Below are positions 42,966-51,855 of a stretch of 64,000 nucleotides of DNA, piece by piece. The notes under the pieces were generated by a model. It ran no database searches and was not told the origin of the DNA. It saw nothing but the letters and a program-made list of their open reading frames with translations. Both the position numbers and the translations under genes were made by a program. Each line of letters begins with the position of its first letter. The stretch's first letter is position 1. The DNA is from Mesobacillus zeae (GTDB lineage: Bacteria; Bacillota; Bacilli; Bacillales; Cytobacillaceae), in the NCBI RefSeq assembly GCF_003570705.1, contig NZ_QWVT01000016.1:1-64000 (forward strand), given 5' to 3'.

Positions 42966-43080
42966 ATTACAGCTACTGGGAATAAATAAGAGTTAAACGG
43001 GAATATCTGCCTTGTAATCGGGAATATCCGGGTGTTAGCAGGGAATATCCTCCCTTTTAGCGGGAATAAATCATTTTTCA
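42966..43080. repeat. 21-bp periodic array, core CGGGAATAT (array 3, inverted)
   Basis: GGGAATA words start at 42978, 42999, 43020, 43041 and 43062, exactly 21 bases apart. In reverse complement it reads like arrays 1 and 2, including the terminal TATTCC(C)AGTAGCTGTAAT. No gene lies in 42900-43340. Confidence 0.9.
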
Positions 43081-43345
43081 GGAACAGCAACTTTTATAAA
43101 AGCAGTTCGGTAACCGGTCACAGCGCGATTTCCTATTAAAAATCGCTTGTATTAGGAAGAACAGATCCTTATTTTTTCATCAGAACCATGAAAATGGCAT
43201 CGTCTTAGCTAATAATATTTTTCAGGCTCCTGCCGTGGACAATAGGTTCCCGGTTTCTTTGTTTTGTTTCGCAACCTGAAGGCTTGGGTAGTAAAAAAGT
43301 ACTCACATTATATAAATGAATGCTTTTTTACAGGAGGAAAACAAT

Positions 43346-45034
43346 ATGTCCGCAAAAAAAGAAATGATAACCCGTTCAGATAACAGCGATTTTAAAAGAG
43401 AAACGACGACTGGCATGAAAGGGATGGTTGCGTCCGCCCATCCGGTTGCCTCGGATATCGGGAAGAAGATTCTGGAGGAAGGCGGGAACGCGGTTGATGC
43501 CGCGATCGCCATTCAGTTCGCTCTGAATCTTGGAGAACCGATGATGACGGGAATCGGGGGAAGCGGCTTTTTTATGGTCTATGACCAGGAGAAAAAAGAG
43601 ACCAAAATATATGACGGCCATTCCCGGGCACCAATGAAAGCACATGCGGATATGTTTTTGGACGAGAATGGCGAAGTCATACCATTCCGCGACCGCTCAA
43701 CAAGGGCTACGGCTGTTGGAGTGCCAGGTATACTTGCTGCAATGGAGCACGCTTTGGAGGAGAAAGGCACAATGCCGCTGGCAGATCTAATCGAGCCATC
43801 AATAAAGGCTGCCGAAAAAGGTGTGAAGGTTAACTGGGTGATGGACCAGAGCCTGAAGAACTTTGAATACCGTCTTGGCGACCACGCGCGTGAATTGTTT
43901 ATGCCTGAAGGGAAATGCCTTTGTGACGGTGATACCTTTTTTAAGGACGACCTCATTAAGACATTCAGAATTCTCCAGAAGAAAGGAATACGTGCATTTT
44001 ACGAAGGAGAAATTGCTGAAGCGATCGTTGAGACGCTAAAAGAGCTTGGCGGCTTTATGGAGCTTGATGATTTGAAAAATTATAAAGTGACGATAGACGA
44101 GCCGGTCTGGGGAGACTACCGAGGATATCGGCTGGCATCTTCCAATATGCCAAGTGCGGGCGGTACGGTCGTTCTGCAAATCCTTAAACTTCTCGAAGGG
44201 TTTGACCTTAGTAAATATGATGCAAAGTCATGGGAGAAATACTATTTGTTCGCAGAAGCTATGCGCATTGCGTTTTCTGATAAGATTGCGTTCTCGGGTG
44301 ATCCTGAAAGTTCTCCCGTTCCGTTAAATGGAATGCTTGATCCGGACTATCTCGCGAAACGCCGGAAATTGATCAACTTTCAAAGCAGGAATCCGGAAAT
44401 TGATTATGGCAATCCGTGGGCTTATGACGGGAGAGAAGAGATTAAGGTTGTACGCCAGCCGTACGAGCCTGAAAGGGAGCAAAGTGAGACTACACATTTT
44501 ACGGTTGCTGATCAATGGGGGAATATTGTTGCTTGTACTTCCACTGTTGAGCACCCCTTCGGTTCCGGAATCATGGTAAAGGGCCATGGTTTCGTGTTGA
44601 ACAATGAACTGACTGACTTTGATGCAATTCCAGGAGGACTTAATGAGGCAGGCCCCGGTAAACGGCCCGTAAGCTGTAAATCACCGACCATTGTCTTCAA
44701 AGACGGCGAACCTGTCCTGACACTAGGATCTCCAGGAGGACCTACAATCGTCGGTTCTGTTTTCCAGACATTAGTCAATGTGCTTGACTTTAATATGGAT
44801 TTGAAGGAAGCAATTGAAGAGCCGCGGATTTTTAACAGCACAGGCCCGCTGATTGGCTGGGAGAAAGGGGTCAGCATGGAGGCAAAGGGTAAGCTTGAAG
44901 AAATGGGCTTTTCCTTTATTGAAAAAGCCTTTCCAATCGGCAATGTCCAGGGCATCCTGATTGACCAGAAAACAAATACAATGACAGGGGCTGCCGACTC
45001 GAGCAGGGAAGGAAAGGCTGCGGGATTGCAATAA
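43346..45034 (+). CDS. ggt: Gamma-glutamyltransferase family protein
   Basis: 562 residues. The Ntn-hydrolase nucleophile is the first Thr of TTHFTVADQWGN (about residue 380 of the precursor), where the chain is cut into large and small subunits; the glycine-rich SPGGPTIVGSVFQTLVN binds the gamma-glutamyl carboxylate. There is no signal peptide, so it is probably cytoplasmic, like YwrD-type members, and unlike secreted Ggt. It hydrolyses or transfers gamma-glutamyl groups from glutathione-like compounds or poly-glutamate. ATG after ACAGGAGGAAAACAAT. Confidence 0.88.
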   Translation: MSAKKEMITRSDNSDFKRETTTGMKGMVASAHPVASDIGKKILEEGGNAVDAAIAIQFALNLGEPMMTGIGGSGFFMVYDQEKKETKIYDGHSRAPMKAHADMFLDENGEVIPFRDRSTRATAVGVPGILAAMEHALEEKGTMPLADLIEPSIKAAEKGVKVNWVMDQSLKNFEYRLGDHARELFMPEGKCLCDGDTFFKDDLIKTFRILQKKGIRAFYEGEIAEAIVETLKELGGFMELDDLKNYKVTIDEPVWGDYRGYRLASSNMPSAGGTVVLQILKLLEGFDLSKYDAKSWEKYYLFAEAMRIAFSDKIAFSGDPESSPVPLNGMLDPDYLAKRRKLINFQSRNPEIDYGNPWAYDGREEIKVVRQPYEPEREQSETTHFTVADQWGNIVACTSTVEHPFGSGIMVKGHGFVLNNELTDFDAIPGGLNEAGPGKRPVSCKSPTIVFKDGEPVLTLGSPGGPTIVGSVFQTLVNVLDFNMDLKEAIEEPRIFNSTGPLIGWEKGVSMEAKGKLEEMGFSFIEKAFPIGNVQGILIDQKTNTMTGAADSSREGKAAGLQ

Positions 45035-45041
45035 GATCTAT

Positions 45042-45066
45042 AGGCAGGCGGATTCCGTCTGCCCTT
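45042..45066 (+). terminator. Weak terminator hairpin after ggt
   Basis: GGCAGGCGGA and TCCGTCTGCC pair almost perfectly; the tail CTTCCTA is poor in T. Confidence 0.45.
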
Positions 45067-45205
45067 CCTATCCCATATTTTTTCTGCATAAAGGGCCATA
45101 CTAAGAAGAAAAGGCCCCGTTTTTTCTTCATCAAACGTTTGATTAATATTGCAGGAAGCCATAGTTTTCGGTAGGATGAAAACGAAGTGAAAGGAGAGAG
45201 TTATT

Positions 45206-45391
45206 TTGGGAAGCCCGATTAAAGATTCAAACAGCCAGGTCGTTTTTTTAAAGCATAGACTGAATGCCTTCATGGATCTTCTGGAAGCAATCGATCCGGA
45301 AGAAACCGATTTGGATGATATCGACCGCATGATTGAAATCGTCGAAGAAATGGATGCTAAATGCCGCGAGTTTAAAAACCGCGAAATTTAG
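45206..45391 (+). CDS. yfjT: SE1561 family protein (YfjT)
   Basis: 61 residues, acidic and helical: LKHRLNAFMDLLEAIDPEET then DLDDIDRMIEIVEEMDAKCR. Same length and pattern as YfjT of B. subtilis and SE1561 of staphylococci. Function unknown. TTG start with AAAGGAGAGAGTTATT upstream. Confidence 0.85.
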   Translation: MGSPIKDSNSQVVFLKHRLNAFMDLLEAIDPEETDLDDIDRMIEIVEEMDAKCREFKNREI

Positions 45392-45433
45392 AAGTCGTTT
45401 AATAGGCCGTGATTATTGCGAAAACAAGAAGAG

Positions 45434-45469
45434 GTCGTCATTACTTAACTGGTAATGGCGACTTTTTTA
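45434..45469 (+). terminator. Terminator of yfjT
   Basis: GTCGTCATTAC and GTAATGGCGAC pair (one G-T) around TTAACTG, then TTTTTT. Confidence 0.85.
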
Positions 45470-45478
45470 TTTTGCCAT

Positions 45479-45565
45479 TGTCGGCTCTGGCATAGGGCGG
45501 ATATTTTGGGATGCGAACGTGATATGCCACAATTTAGATGCGATATCCCTTGATTTTTGAAATAA
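45479..45565. repeat. 21-bp periodic array, core GATAT
   Basis: GATATTTTGG (45500), GATATGCCAC (45521) and GATATCCCTT (45542) are exactly 21 bases apart; flanks are degenerate. Confidence 0.6.
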
Positions 45566-45763
45566 GTCAAGTATTTGTGACAAAACGGTGAACGGACAGA
45601 AGCCGATTTAAGCCTATTATTCAGGCTTTTTCTTTTGAATTTTAAACATGACCAGAAATTAATAATAAGTTTTAGTACCAGGTAACAAAAGTCATAGATT
45701 TTTTTTCTGAGACAAGCTAAAATAAAAAAGAAACTACATCTTACAAGAAAAGGGGAAATCAAG

Positions 45764-46729
45764 ATGAAGCTGCCACAATTAAAAATCGGCCATATGGCCC
45801 CTAAATATCCAATCATTCAGGGAGGAATGGGGGTAGGGATCTCCTTAAGCAGGCTGGCTTCATCGGTTGCTGTGGCTGGAGGAATTGGAATCATTTCGGG
45901 AACAGGCATTACAGTTGAAGAATTGCGAAGCCATATCCGAAGTGCACGGGAACTATCAGGGGGTAATGGTTATATAGGGGTTAATGTTCTATTTGCGATG
46001 AACGATTTTTCGGAAAAAATGAAGGCTGCGCTTGAAGAAAAAGTGGATTTCATCATTTCGGGCGCAGGAATTTCAAGGGATATGTACGCATGGGGAAAAG
46101 AAGCAGGCATACCGGTGCTTTCTATTGTTTCAACCGCGAAATTAGCAAGGCTTTCTCAAAGACTTGGAGCATCTGCTATTGTCGTGGAGGGGTTTGAAGC
46201 AGGGGGGCATCTTGGAACGGACAGGCCTATGCTTGAAATTTTGCCAGAGGTGGTTGAAGCAGTGACGATTCCGGTTATTGCAGCAGGCGGAATCATGACA
46301 GGGGCCGACCTCGCAAAGGCATTCAGCCTTGGAGCATCCGGTGTCCAAATGGGCACTCGGTTTGTTGCCAGCGAAGAGTGCGATGCACCTCTCGCTTTCA
46401 AGCAAAAATATGTGGAGGCAGCCGAAGAAGATCTTGTTCTCGTCAAAACAACCGTCGGACTTCAGGGAAGGGCGATCCGCAACACCTTCACAGATCTGAT
46501 CGAAAATGACGGCAAGTATAAAATTGATAAATGCCTTGATTGCCTGAAAAATTGTTCTTACCGTTTCTGTACGCTCGATTCACTTTTCCGTTCTCTTAAA
46601 GGAGATGTAGAAAAAGGGCTTGTTTTCGCAGGGGCACGGGTAGGGGAAATCAAAGAAATACTGCCGGTCAAAAAGATCATCGAAAGAATTGTGGACGAAT
46701 ACACTGTGGCTGTTTCTCCTTCTTTGTAA
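45764..46729 (+). CDS. Nitronate monooxygenase / FabK-like flavoprotein
   Basis: 321 residues, TIM barrel. The FMN phosphate-binding pattern and substrate loop are visible: KYPIIQGGMGVGISLSRLAS at the start, VVEGFEAGGHLGTDRP, and TIPVIAAGGIMTGADLAKAF then LGASGVQMGTRF. It belongs to the 2-nitropropane dioxygenase/NMO superfamily, which detoxifies propionate-3-nitronate or reduces enoyl-ACP (FabK). A four-cysteine cluster (CLDCLKNCSYRFC, about residue 263) is unusual for simple NMOs and hints at a metal site. ATG after GAAAAGGGGAAATCAAG. Confidence 0.87.
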   Translation: MKLPQLKIGHMAPKYPIIQGGMGVGISLSRLASSVAVAGGIGIISGTGITVEELRSHIRSARELSGGNGYIGVNVLFAMNDFSEKMKAALEEKVDFIISGAGISRDMYAWGKEAGIPVLSIVSTAKLARLSQRLGASAIVVEGFEAGGHLGTDRPMLEILPEVVEAVTIPVIAAGGIMTGADLAKAFSLGASGVQMGTRFVASEECDAPLAFKQKYVEAAEEDLVLVKTTVGLQGRAIRNTFTDLIENDGKYKIDKCLDCLKNCSYRFCTLDSLFRSLKGDVEKGLVFAGARVGEIKEILPVKKIIERIVDEYTVAVSPSL

Positions 46730-46749
46730 AAATGAATATGTATATATGC

Positions 46750-46781
46750 GAAATCCTGTATTCCTGCAGGGTTTCTTTTTT
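46750..46781 (+). terminator. Terminator after the NMO gene
   Basis: GAAATCCTG and CAGGGTTTC pair (one mismatch) around TATTCCTG, then TTTTTT. Confidence 0.75.
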
Positions 46782-46927
46782 CGTTACTGGTTTTTCCTGC
46801 AAACGATTACATCAAATATCTTTAAATACCCTGATGATAGGAGTATAATTGGAAACGGAAAATGTTATATATATTTCACAAACAGGGCTTGACGAACAAA
46901 GGGAGATACAGGGAGAGGGGTATACAA

Positions 46928-48484
46928 ATGAATATCGAAAAGTTTCAGGATAGCATGTACAAGCTGATTGTTGAAACTTCGACTAACCTGCCTAAGGATG
47001 TACGGCGGGCAATCCTTGCTGCAAAGGAGCGCGAAAATGAGGGGACGCGTTCTGCAATGAGCCTTGCAACGATTGCAAAAAACATCAGGATGGCGGATGA
47101 GAACGTTTCGCCGATCTGCCAGGATACAGGGCTTCCGACTTTTAAAATCAAGGTGCCTGTAACTGCGAACCAGATCGAAATGAAAAAAGCGATTTATTCT
47201 GCTATTTCACTAGCGACAAAGGACGGAAAGCTGCGCCCGAATTCGGTTGACTCACTTTCAGGGGAGAATAGTGGAGACAACCTTGGCGCAGGCACGCCTG
47301 TGATCAAATTTGAGCAATGGGAAAATGATTATATAGATGCGCGCCTGATTTTAAAAGGCGGCGGCTGTGAAAATAAGAACATCCAGTACAGCCTGCCATG
47401 CGAGCTGGAAGGCCTTGGCCGTGCTGGACGGGACCTTGACGGTATCCGCAAGTGTGTCCTGCATTCAGTCTATCAGGCACAAGGGCAGGGATGCAGTGCT
47501 GGTTTCATCGGTGTCGGTATCGGTGGGGACCGTTCCTCAGGCTATGAGCTGGCGAAGGAGCAGCTATTCCGGTCGGTTGACGATATCAACCCGCATGAGG
47601 ATCTTCGCAAGCTTGAAGATTATATTATGGACAATGCCAACGAGCTCGGAATCGGAACGATGGGCTTCGGCGGGGAAACCACCCTTCTTGGCTGCAAGGT
47701 TGGCGTGATGAATAGGATTCCGGCAAGCTTTTTTGTGTCGGTAGCGTATAACTGCTGGGCTTTCCGCCGTCTTGGCGTGAAAATCTCTCCAGAAACAGGC
47801 GAAGTGATGGACTGGCTTTACCAGGAAGGTGAGAAAATCAGTTTTGAAGAAGCGCAGCCTGCAAGAGCGGAAATTGCTGCGGCTGTTGAAGCACCCTCAG
47901 TACAGGAAGCCATCACTTTGACTACACCGATTACAGAAGAACAAATCCGCCAGCTGAAAGTCGGCGACGTCGTGAAGATTACCGGCATGATGTATACAGG
48001 GCGCGATGCGATCCATAAATACCTCACGGACAACGATGCGCCTGTAGATTTGAACGGGCAGGTCATTTACCACTGCGGCCCGGTCATGCTGAAAGACGAT
48101 GAAGGTCAATATCATGTGAAGGCTGCTGGCCCGACAACAAGCATCCGCGAAGAGCCTTACCAGGGCGATATCATGAAGAAATTCGGCATCCGTGCGGTCA
48201 TCGGCAAAGGCGGAATGGGCGCAAAAACGCTTGCTGCCCTTCAGGAGCACGGGGGGGTTTACTTGAATGCAATTGGCGGAGCGGCACAGTACTATGCTGA
48301 CTGTATCAAAGGTGTCGAAGGAGTCGACTTGATGAACTTCGGGATTCCGGAAGCGATGTGGCATTTGAAGGTGCAGGATTTTACCGCAGTCGTAACAATG
48401 GATTCGCATGGAAACAGCCTGCACAGGGATGTGGAAATGACTTCACTTGAAAAACTCTCAACTTTTAAAGATCGTGTATTTTAA
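46928..48484 (+). CDS. fumA: Class I (iron-sulfur) fumarate hydratase
   Basis: 518 residues with N-terminal alpha and C-terminal beta domains fused. The three cluster cysteines are seen in SPICQDTGLPTF, GQGCSAGFIGVGIGGDRS and LLGCKVG. The beta domain contains GMMYTGRDAIHKYL and AGPTTSIREEPYQGDIMKKF. It interconverts fumarate and malate through a 4Fe-4S cluster; L-tartrate dehydratase is a close alternative, but two-subunit forms are usual there. ATG after GAGAGGGGTATACAA; the upstream in-frame extension has no supporting SD. Confidence 0.92.
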   Translation: MNIEKFQDSMYKLIVETSTNLPKDVRRAILAAKERENEGTRSAMSLATIAKNIRMADENVSPICQDTGLPTFKIKVPVTANQIEMKKAIYSAISLATKDGKLRPNSVDSLSGENSGDNLGAGTPVIKFEQWENDYIDARLILKGGGCENKNIQYSLPCELEGLGRAGRDLDGIRKCVLHSVYQAQGQGCSAGFIGVGIGGDRSSGYELAKEQLFRSVDDINPHEDLRKLEDYIMDNANELGIGTMGFGGETTLLGCKVGVMNRIPASFFVSVAYNCWAFRRLGVKISPETGEVMDWLYQEGEKISFEEAQPARAEIAAAVEAPSVQEAITLTTPITEEQIRQLKVGDVVKITGMMYTGRDAIHKYLTDNDAPVDLNGQVIYHCGPVMLKDDEGQYHVKAAGPTTSIREEPYQGDIMKKFGIRAVIGKGGMGAKTLAALQEHGGVYLNAIGGAAQYYADCIKGVEGVDLMNFGIPEAMWHLKVQDFTAVVTMDSHGNSLHRDVEMTSLEKLSTFKDRVF

Positions 48485-48500
48485 ATAAGCAGCAAAGGAG

Positions 48501-48530
48501 AGCAGGGCGAAAGTTTCCCTGCTTTTTTTT
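48501..48530 (+). terminator. Terminator of fumA
   Basis: AGCAGGG and CCCTGCT pair around CGAAAGTTT, then TTTTTTTT. Confidence 0.85.
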
Positions 48531-48588
48531 GATTATTTTTCACTGAAAGACAAACACTAAGGAAAAATCCTTGGAGGAAAAAGACAAC

Positions 48589-49389
48589 ATGAGACTGATG
48601 ATAGTATTGATTGCTGCAATCGCCATGATAGTCCCTGGTTATTCCACTCAGGCCCATGCGGAATATTCCAATAAGCCGATCCACTGGGGTTTCAAAAAAG
48701 CAAAGGAAGGCAGGCAGGCAGATGCCGGCAAACCGCTTGAAAAAATACTTGAAAAGCACGGAGCTGTATACAAAGGGTCCCCGGAACGAAAGGAAATTTA
48801 TTTAACCTTTGATAACGGCTATGAGAATGGCTATACCGACAAAGTGCTTGATGTGCTGAAAAAAGAAAAAGTGCCTGCGGCCTTTTTTGTGACGGGCCAT
48901 TACTTGGAGACGGCGGAGGAACAGGTTTACCGGATGGCAAAAGAAGGCCATATTATCGGGAACCATTCGTGGCATCACCCGGACATGACAAGAACAAGCG
49001 ATGCCAAGCTGAAGAAAGAGCTGGAAAGCGTCCGGGAAAAGACCGCGGAGCTGACGGGAAACAAGCAGATGGTCTATCTTCGCCCGCCCCGCGGCGTTTT
49101 CAGTGAACGGACAATGAACCTTGCGAAGGAGCTCGGCTATACCCATGTGTTCTGGTCGCTCGCGTATGTCGACTGGAACACCGACTCCCAAAAGGGCTGG
49201 CGCTATTCGTACGAAAATATCATGAGACAGATCCATCCTGGTGCCATCCTTCTCCTTCATTCTGTTTCAAAAGACAATGCAGATGCCCTTGAAAAAGTAA
49301 TCAAAGATCTGAAAAAACAGGGCTACACGTTTAAAAGTCTTGACCAGTACATGCTTGGCGAAACATTGAAAGAGCCGATGCTTTATTGA
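48589..49389 (+). CDS. pdaA: Delta-lactam-forming peptidoglycan N-acetylmuramic acid deacetylase
   Basis: 266 residues. Signal peptide MRLMIVLIAAIAMIVPGYST, then a CE4 NodB domain: motif 1 TFDNGYENGYT (Asp-Asn instead of the usual Asp-Asp, typical of PdaA), motif 2 HSWHHPD (zinc-binding His pair), motif 3 RPPRG, and LLLHS near the end. PdaA removes acetyl groups from muramic acid so that spore cortex muramic delta-lactam can form; it is needed for germination. Same size as B. subtilis PdaA (263 aa). The start follows TTGGAGGAAAAAGACAAC. Confidence 0.93.
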   Translation: MRLMIVLIAAIAMIVPGYSTQAHAEYSNKPIHWGFKKAKEGRQADAGKPLEKILEKHGAVYKGSPERKEIYLTFDNGYENGYTDKVLDVLKKEKVPAAFFVTGHYLETAEEQVYRMAKEGHIIGNHSWHHPDMTRTSDAKLKKELESVREKTAELTGNKQMVYLRPPRGVFSERTMNLAKELGYTHVFWSLAYVDWNTDSQKGWRYSYENIMRQIHPGAILLLHSVSKDNADALEKVIKDLKKQGYTFKSLDQYMLGETLKEPMLY

Positions 49390-49413
49390 CCACTCCATTT
49401 GGGGTGGTTTTTC
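49389..49413 (+). terminator. Terminator of pdaA
   Basis: ACCACTCC and GGGGTGGT pair around ATTT, then TTTTC; it lies between the convergent pdaA and dsdA. Confidence 0.75.
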
Positions 49414-50749
49414 ATAGCAATGCTTTTCCTTTCTTATAATACTTCTCCATCTCGTCTCCCGGCACCATGCTTCCGCCGGTTGCCCAAATGAGATGTGTGG
49501 CGTTTTTCATTTTATCTGCCAAGTGATGATGCTGGATGTATTGTCTACCTTCGTTCTCGGTCATCAGTTTAACTGGGCCGATGAGTCCGGCTGTTGCAGA
49601 AGGCTCAAGATGGATGTTTTCATGATCGGCCATGACGCTTAATAGCCTGAATAGTTCATTGTCATCTATTGTATAGCTTCCGCTCAATAAGGCCTCGATC
49701 GTTTTGCCGACAAATCCGGAGGGCCTTCCGACGGCAAGACCGTCTGCGGCTGTGAGGTTGTCTATCCCAAAATCCTGGACGGAGATGGAATCATGCAGCC
49801 CTGTTGCCAGTCCGAGCAGCATACACGGGGAATGGGTGGGCTCGGCAAAAAAGCAGTGGACTTTGTCCCCATAGACGAGTTTTAAGCCGAAAGCGACTCC
49901 ACCAGGACCGCCGCCAACCCCGCATGGGAGATACACAAATAGCGGATGGTCATCGTCTGCGATAATATTCTGGTCTTCCAGCTGCTTCTTCAGGCGAAAA
50001 GCCGCTACTGCATAGCCCAAAAATAAATCGCGGGAGTTTTCGTCATCGACAAAGTGGCAATTCTTTTGACTTTGCGCCTGCTTTCGTCCTTCTTTGACGG
50101 CTAGGCTGTAGTCATCCTGGTACTCGATTACCTCTACTCCTTTACTCTTCAGAAGATCTTTTTTCCATTGCTTTGCATCAGCAGACATATGAACCGTTAC
50201 TTGAAAGCCTAATACTGCACTCATAATCCCGATGCTTAATCCCAGATTGCCGGTCGAACCAACCGCAATCGAGTATTGTGAAAAGAAGGTCCTGAATTTC
50301 TCACTGGCGAAAATGGAATAATCATCATTTTCCGCCAGCAGCCCATGCTGAATAGCCAAAGTCTCTGCGTGTTTCAGCACTTCATAAATGCCTCCGCGTG
50401 CTTTAATGGAGCCGGAAATGGGGAGGTCGTTGTCGCATTTCAATACAAATCTGCCCTCCAATGTGTTCCCATGCATATGTGACAGCTGCTGCTGCTGCAT
50501 GGCCGGAATTGGTATGACAGGTGATTCAATAATTCCTTCTAGTTTTCTTGTCTCGGGAAAAACTTTGGCAATGTAAGGGGCAAAACGCTGCAATCTTTCC
50601 TCGGCATCTTTTACATTCTCCTCGTTAAGCGGAAGTTTTACATCAGTCTGTGATGTTTGATATTTAGGATTAACCCAGAATACCTCCTTTGTTTGTACTA
50701 ATTTTTCTATTAAAGGATTGTCGTTTATCCAATCTTGAACAGTTTTCAT
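49412..50749 (-). CDS. dsdA: D-serine ammonia-lyase (D-serine dehydratase)
   Basis: 445 residues, fold-type II PLP enzyme. The PLP lysine is in [18 protein letters not shown] (about residue 117), the asparagine loop in [20 protein letters not shown], and the phosphate-binding glycines in [20 protein letters not shown]. DsdA converts D-serine to pyruvate and ammonia. ATG 50749 follows AGGAGGAGAATCACG; the in-frame extension to 50791 has none. Divergent from the glycosylase gene; about 190 bases separate them. Confidence 0.93.
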   Translation of the reverse strand: MKTVQDWINDNPLIEKLVQTKEVFWVNPKYQTSQTDVKLPLNEENVKDAEERLQRFAPYIAKVFPETRKLEGIIESPVIPIPAMQQQQLSHMHGNTLEGRFVLKCDNDLPISGSIKARGGIYEVLKHAETLAIQHGLLAENDDYSIFASEKFRTFFSQYSIAVGSTGNLGLSIGIMSAVLGFQVTVHMSADAKQWKKDLLKSKGVEVIEYQDDYSLAVKEGRKQAQSQKNCHFVDDENSRDLFLGYAVAAFRLKKQLEDQNIIADDDHPLFVYLPCGVGGGPGGVAFGLKLVYGDKVHCFFAEPTHSPCMLLGLATGLHDSISVQDFGIDNLTAADGLAVGRPSGFVGKTIEALLSGSYTIDDNELFRLLSVMADHENIHLEPSATAGLIGPVKLMTENEGRQYIQHHHLADKMKNATHLIWATGGSMVPGDEMEKYYKKGKALL

Positions 50750-50939
50750 CGTGATTCTCCTCCTTTGCCGCAATGATTCTGTAGGGTTCATTCTATCTTC
50801 TTTGCTAAAGGGCCCGGGAATTCCTGCAAAAACATCGTCAATGGCCAGGCGCCCTCTTTTAGTAAAAAGGCAGGGAATCTGCTATAATACGGGGAAATCA
50901 TCTAGAGTGCCTACAATTATTTTTTATGTAAAAGGCGGG

Positions 50940-51812
50940 ATGCTTGTGTGGCAGGAGACGGTTTCCGTTCCGGGACCCTATGATTTTGATCTTGCGCTGG
51001 ACAGGCTGCAGCTCGATCCGCTGCATGCCGTAGATTTGGAAAATAAGTCGGTCAAAGTTCCGGTTGTGACAGACGGACAGAGGCTCGCGGTTGAAGTGAA
51101 AAGTATCGGGACACTTGAGAATCCTTCCTTTGTTGTAAGGGGAAGGGATGAACAGCTGAAAGAGGCAGCAATCGGGCGGGTGGCTGAAATTTTCCGCTGG
51201 GACGATGAGCTCATCAATATTCATGCCCATTTCCAGACAACCGACCTAAAGCCAATTTTCGATGAACATTACGGAACGCCGCTCGTGCTTGATTTTGAGC
51301 CTCTTGGCTGTCTGCTAAAATGCATCATCCACCAGCAGCTGAACATGGCTTTTGCTATCAGGCTGACAGAGCGGTTTGTTCATGCGTACGGCGAGGAAGT
51401 GGATGGAGTCTGGTTTTACCCGGATGCTGAAACCGTTGCAGCTCTGACTGTGGAGCAGCTGAGGGAGATGCAGTTCAGCGGCCGGAAAGCGGAGTATGTG
51501 ATCGGGATTGGCAAGCTTGCTGCCGAGGGAGCGCTCGACTTTAAAAAAATGAAGAACAGCAGTGATGCTGAAATCGAAAAGCAGCTGATCAAAATCCGGG
51601 GTGTCGGCCCATGGACGGTCCAAAACTTCCTCATGTTCGGGCTCGGGCGGAATAATCTGTTCCCGGTGGCGGATATTGGGATTCAAAATGCCCTCAAAAA
51701 GGTTTATGGGCTCGAACAAAAACCGGCCGTTCCGGAAATGGAGCAATGGAGCAAGCCGTGGGAACCTTACTTAAGCTATGCCTCCCTCTATTTGTGGAGG
51801 AGCATTGAATAA
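50940..51812 (+). CDS. yfjP: DNA-3-methyladenine glycosylase II (YfjP-like)
   Basis: 290 residues. The helix-hairpin-helix GPD motif IKIRGVGPWTVQNFLMFGLG is followed by the catalytic aspartate in FPVADIGIQNAL, and CIIHQQLNMAFAIRLTERFV marks the core helix of AlkA-type enzymes. It excises alkylated purines. Position beside the yfj genes suits YfjP. The start is uncertain: ATG 50940 abuts AAAGGCGGG; GTG 50946 has better spacing. Confidence 0.87.
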   Translation: MLVWQETVSVPGPYDFDLALDRLQLDPLHAVDLENKSVKVPVVTDGQRLAVEVKSIGTLENPSFVVRGRDEQLKEAAIGRVAEIFRWDDELINIHAHFQTTDLKPIFDEHYGTPLVLDFEPLGCLLKCIIHQQLNMAFAIRLTERFVHAYGEEVDGVWFYPDAETVAALTVEQLREMQFSGRKAEYVIGIGKLAAEGALDFKKMKNSSDAEIEKQLIKIRGVGPWTVQNFLMFGLGRNNLFPVADIGIQNALKKVYGLEQKPAVPEMEQWSKPWEPYLSYASLYLWRSIE

Positions 51813-51855
51813 TGCTGCCTTTTGCAGGCAGCGATATAAATTGGAGTGAACCATA

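Noticed and set aside
13265-43080. 21-bp arrays considered as CRISPR
   Set aside because: The conserved part is only 8-10 bases, the spacing too short, and no cas genes are present.
44512-45330. Long minus-strand frame opposite ggt and yfjT
   Set aside because: Shadow of well-supported + strand genes; no family features and no ribosome binding site.
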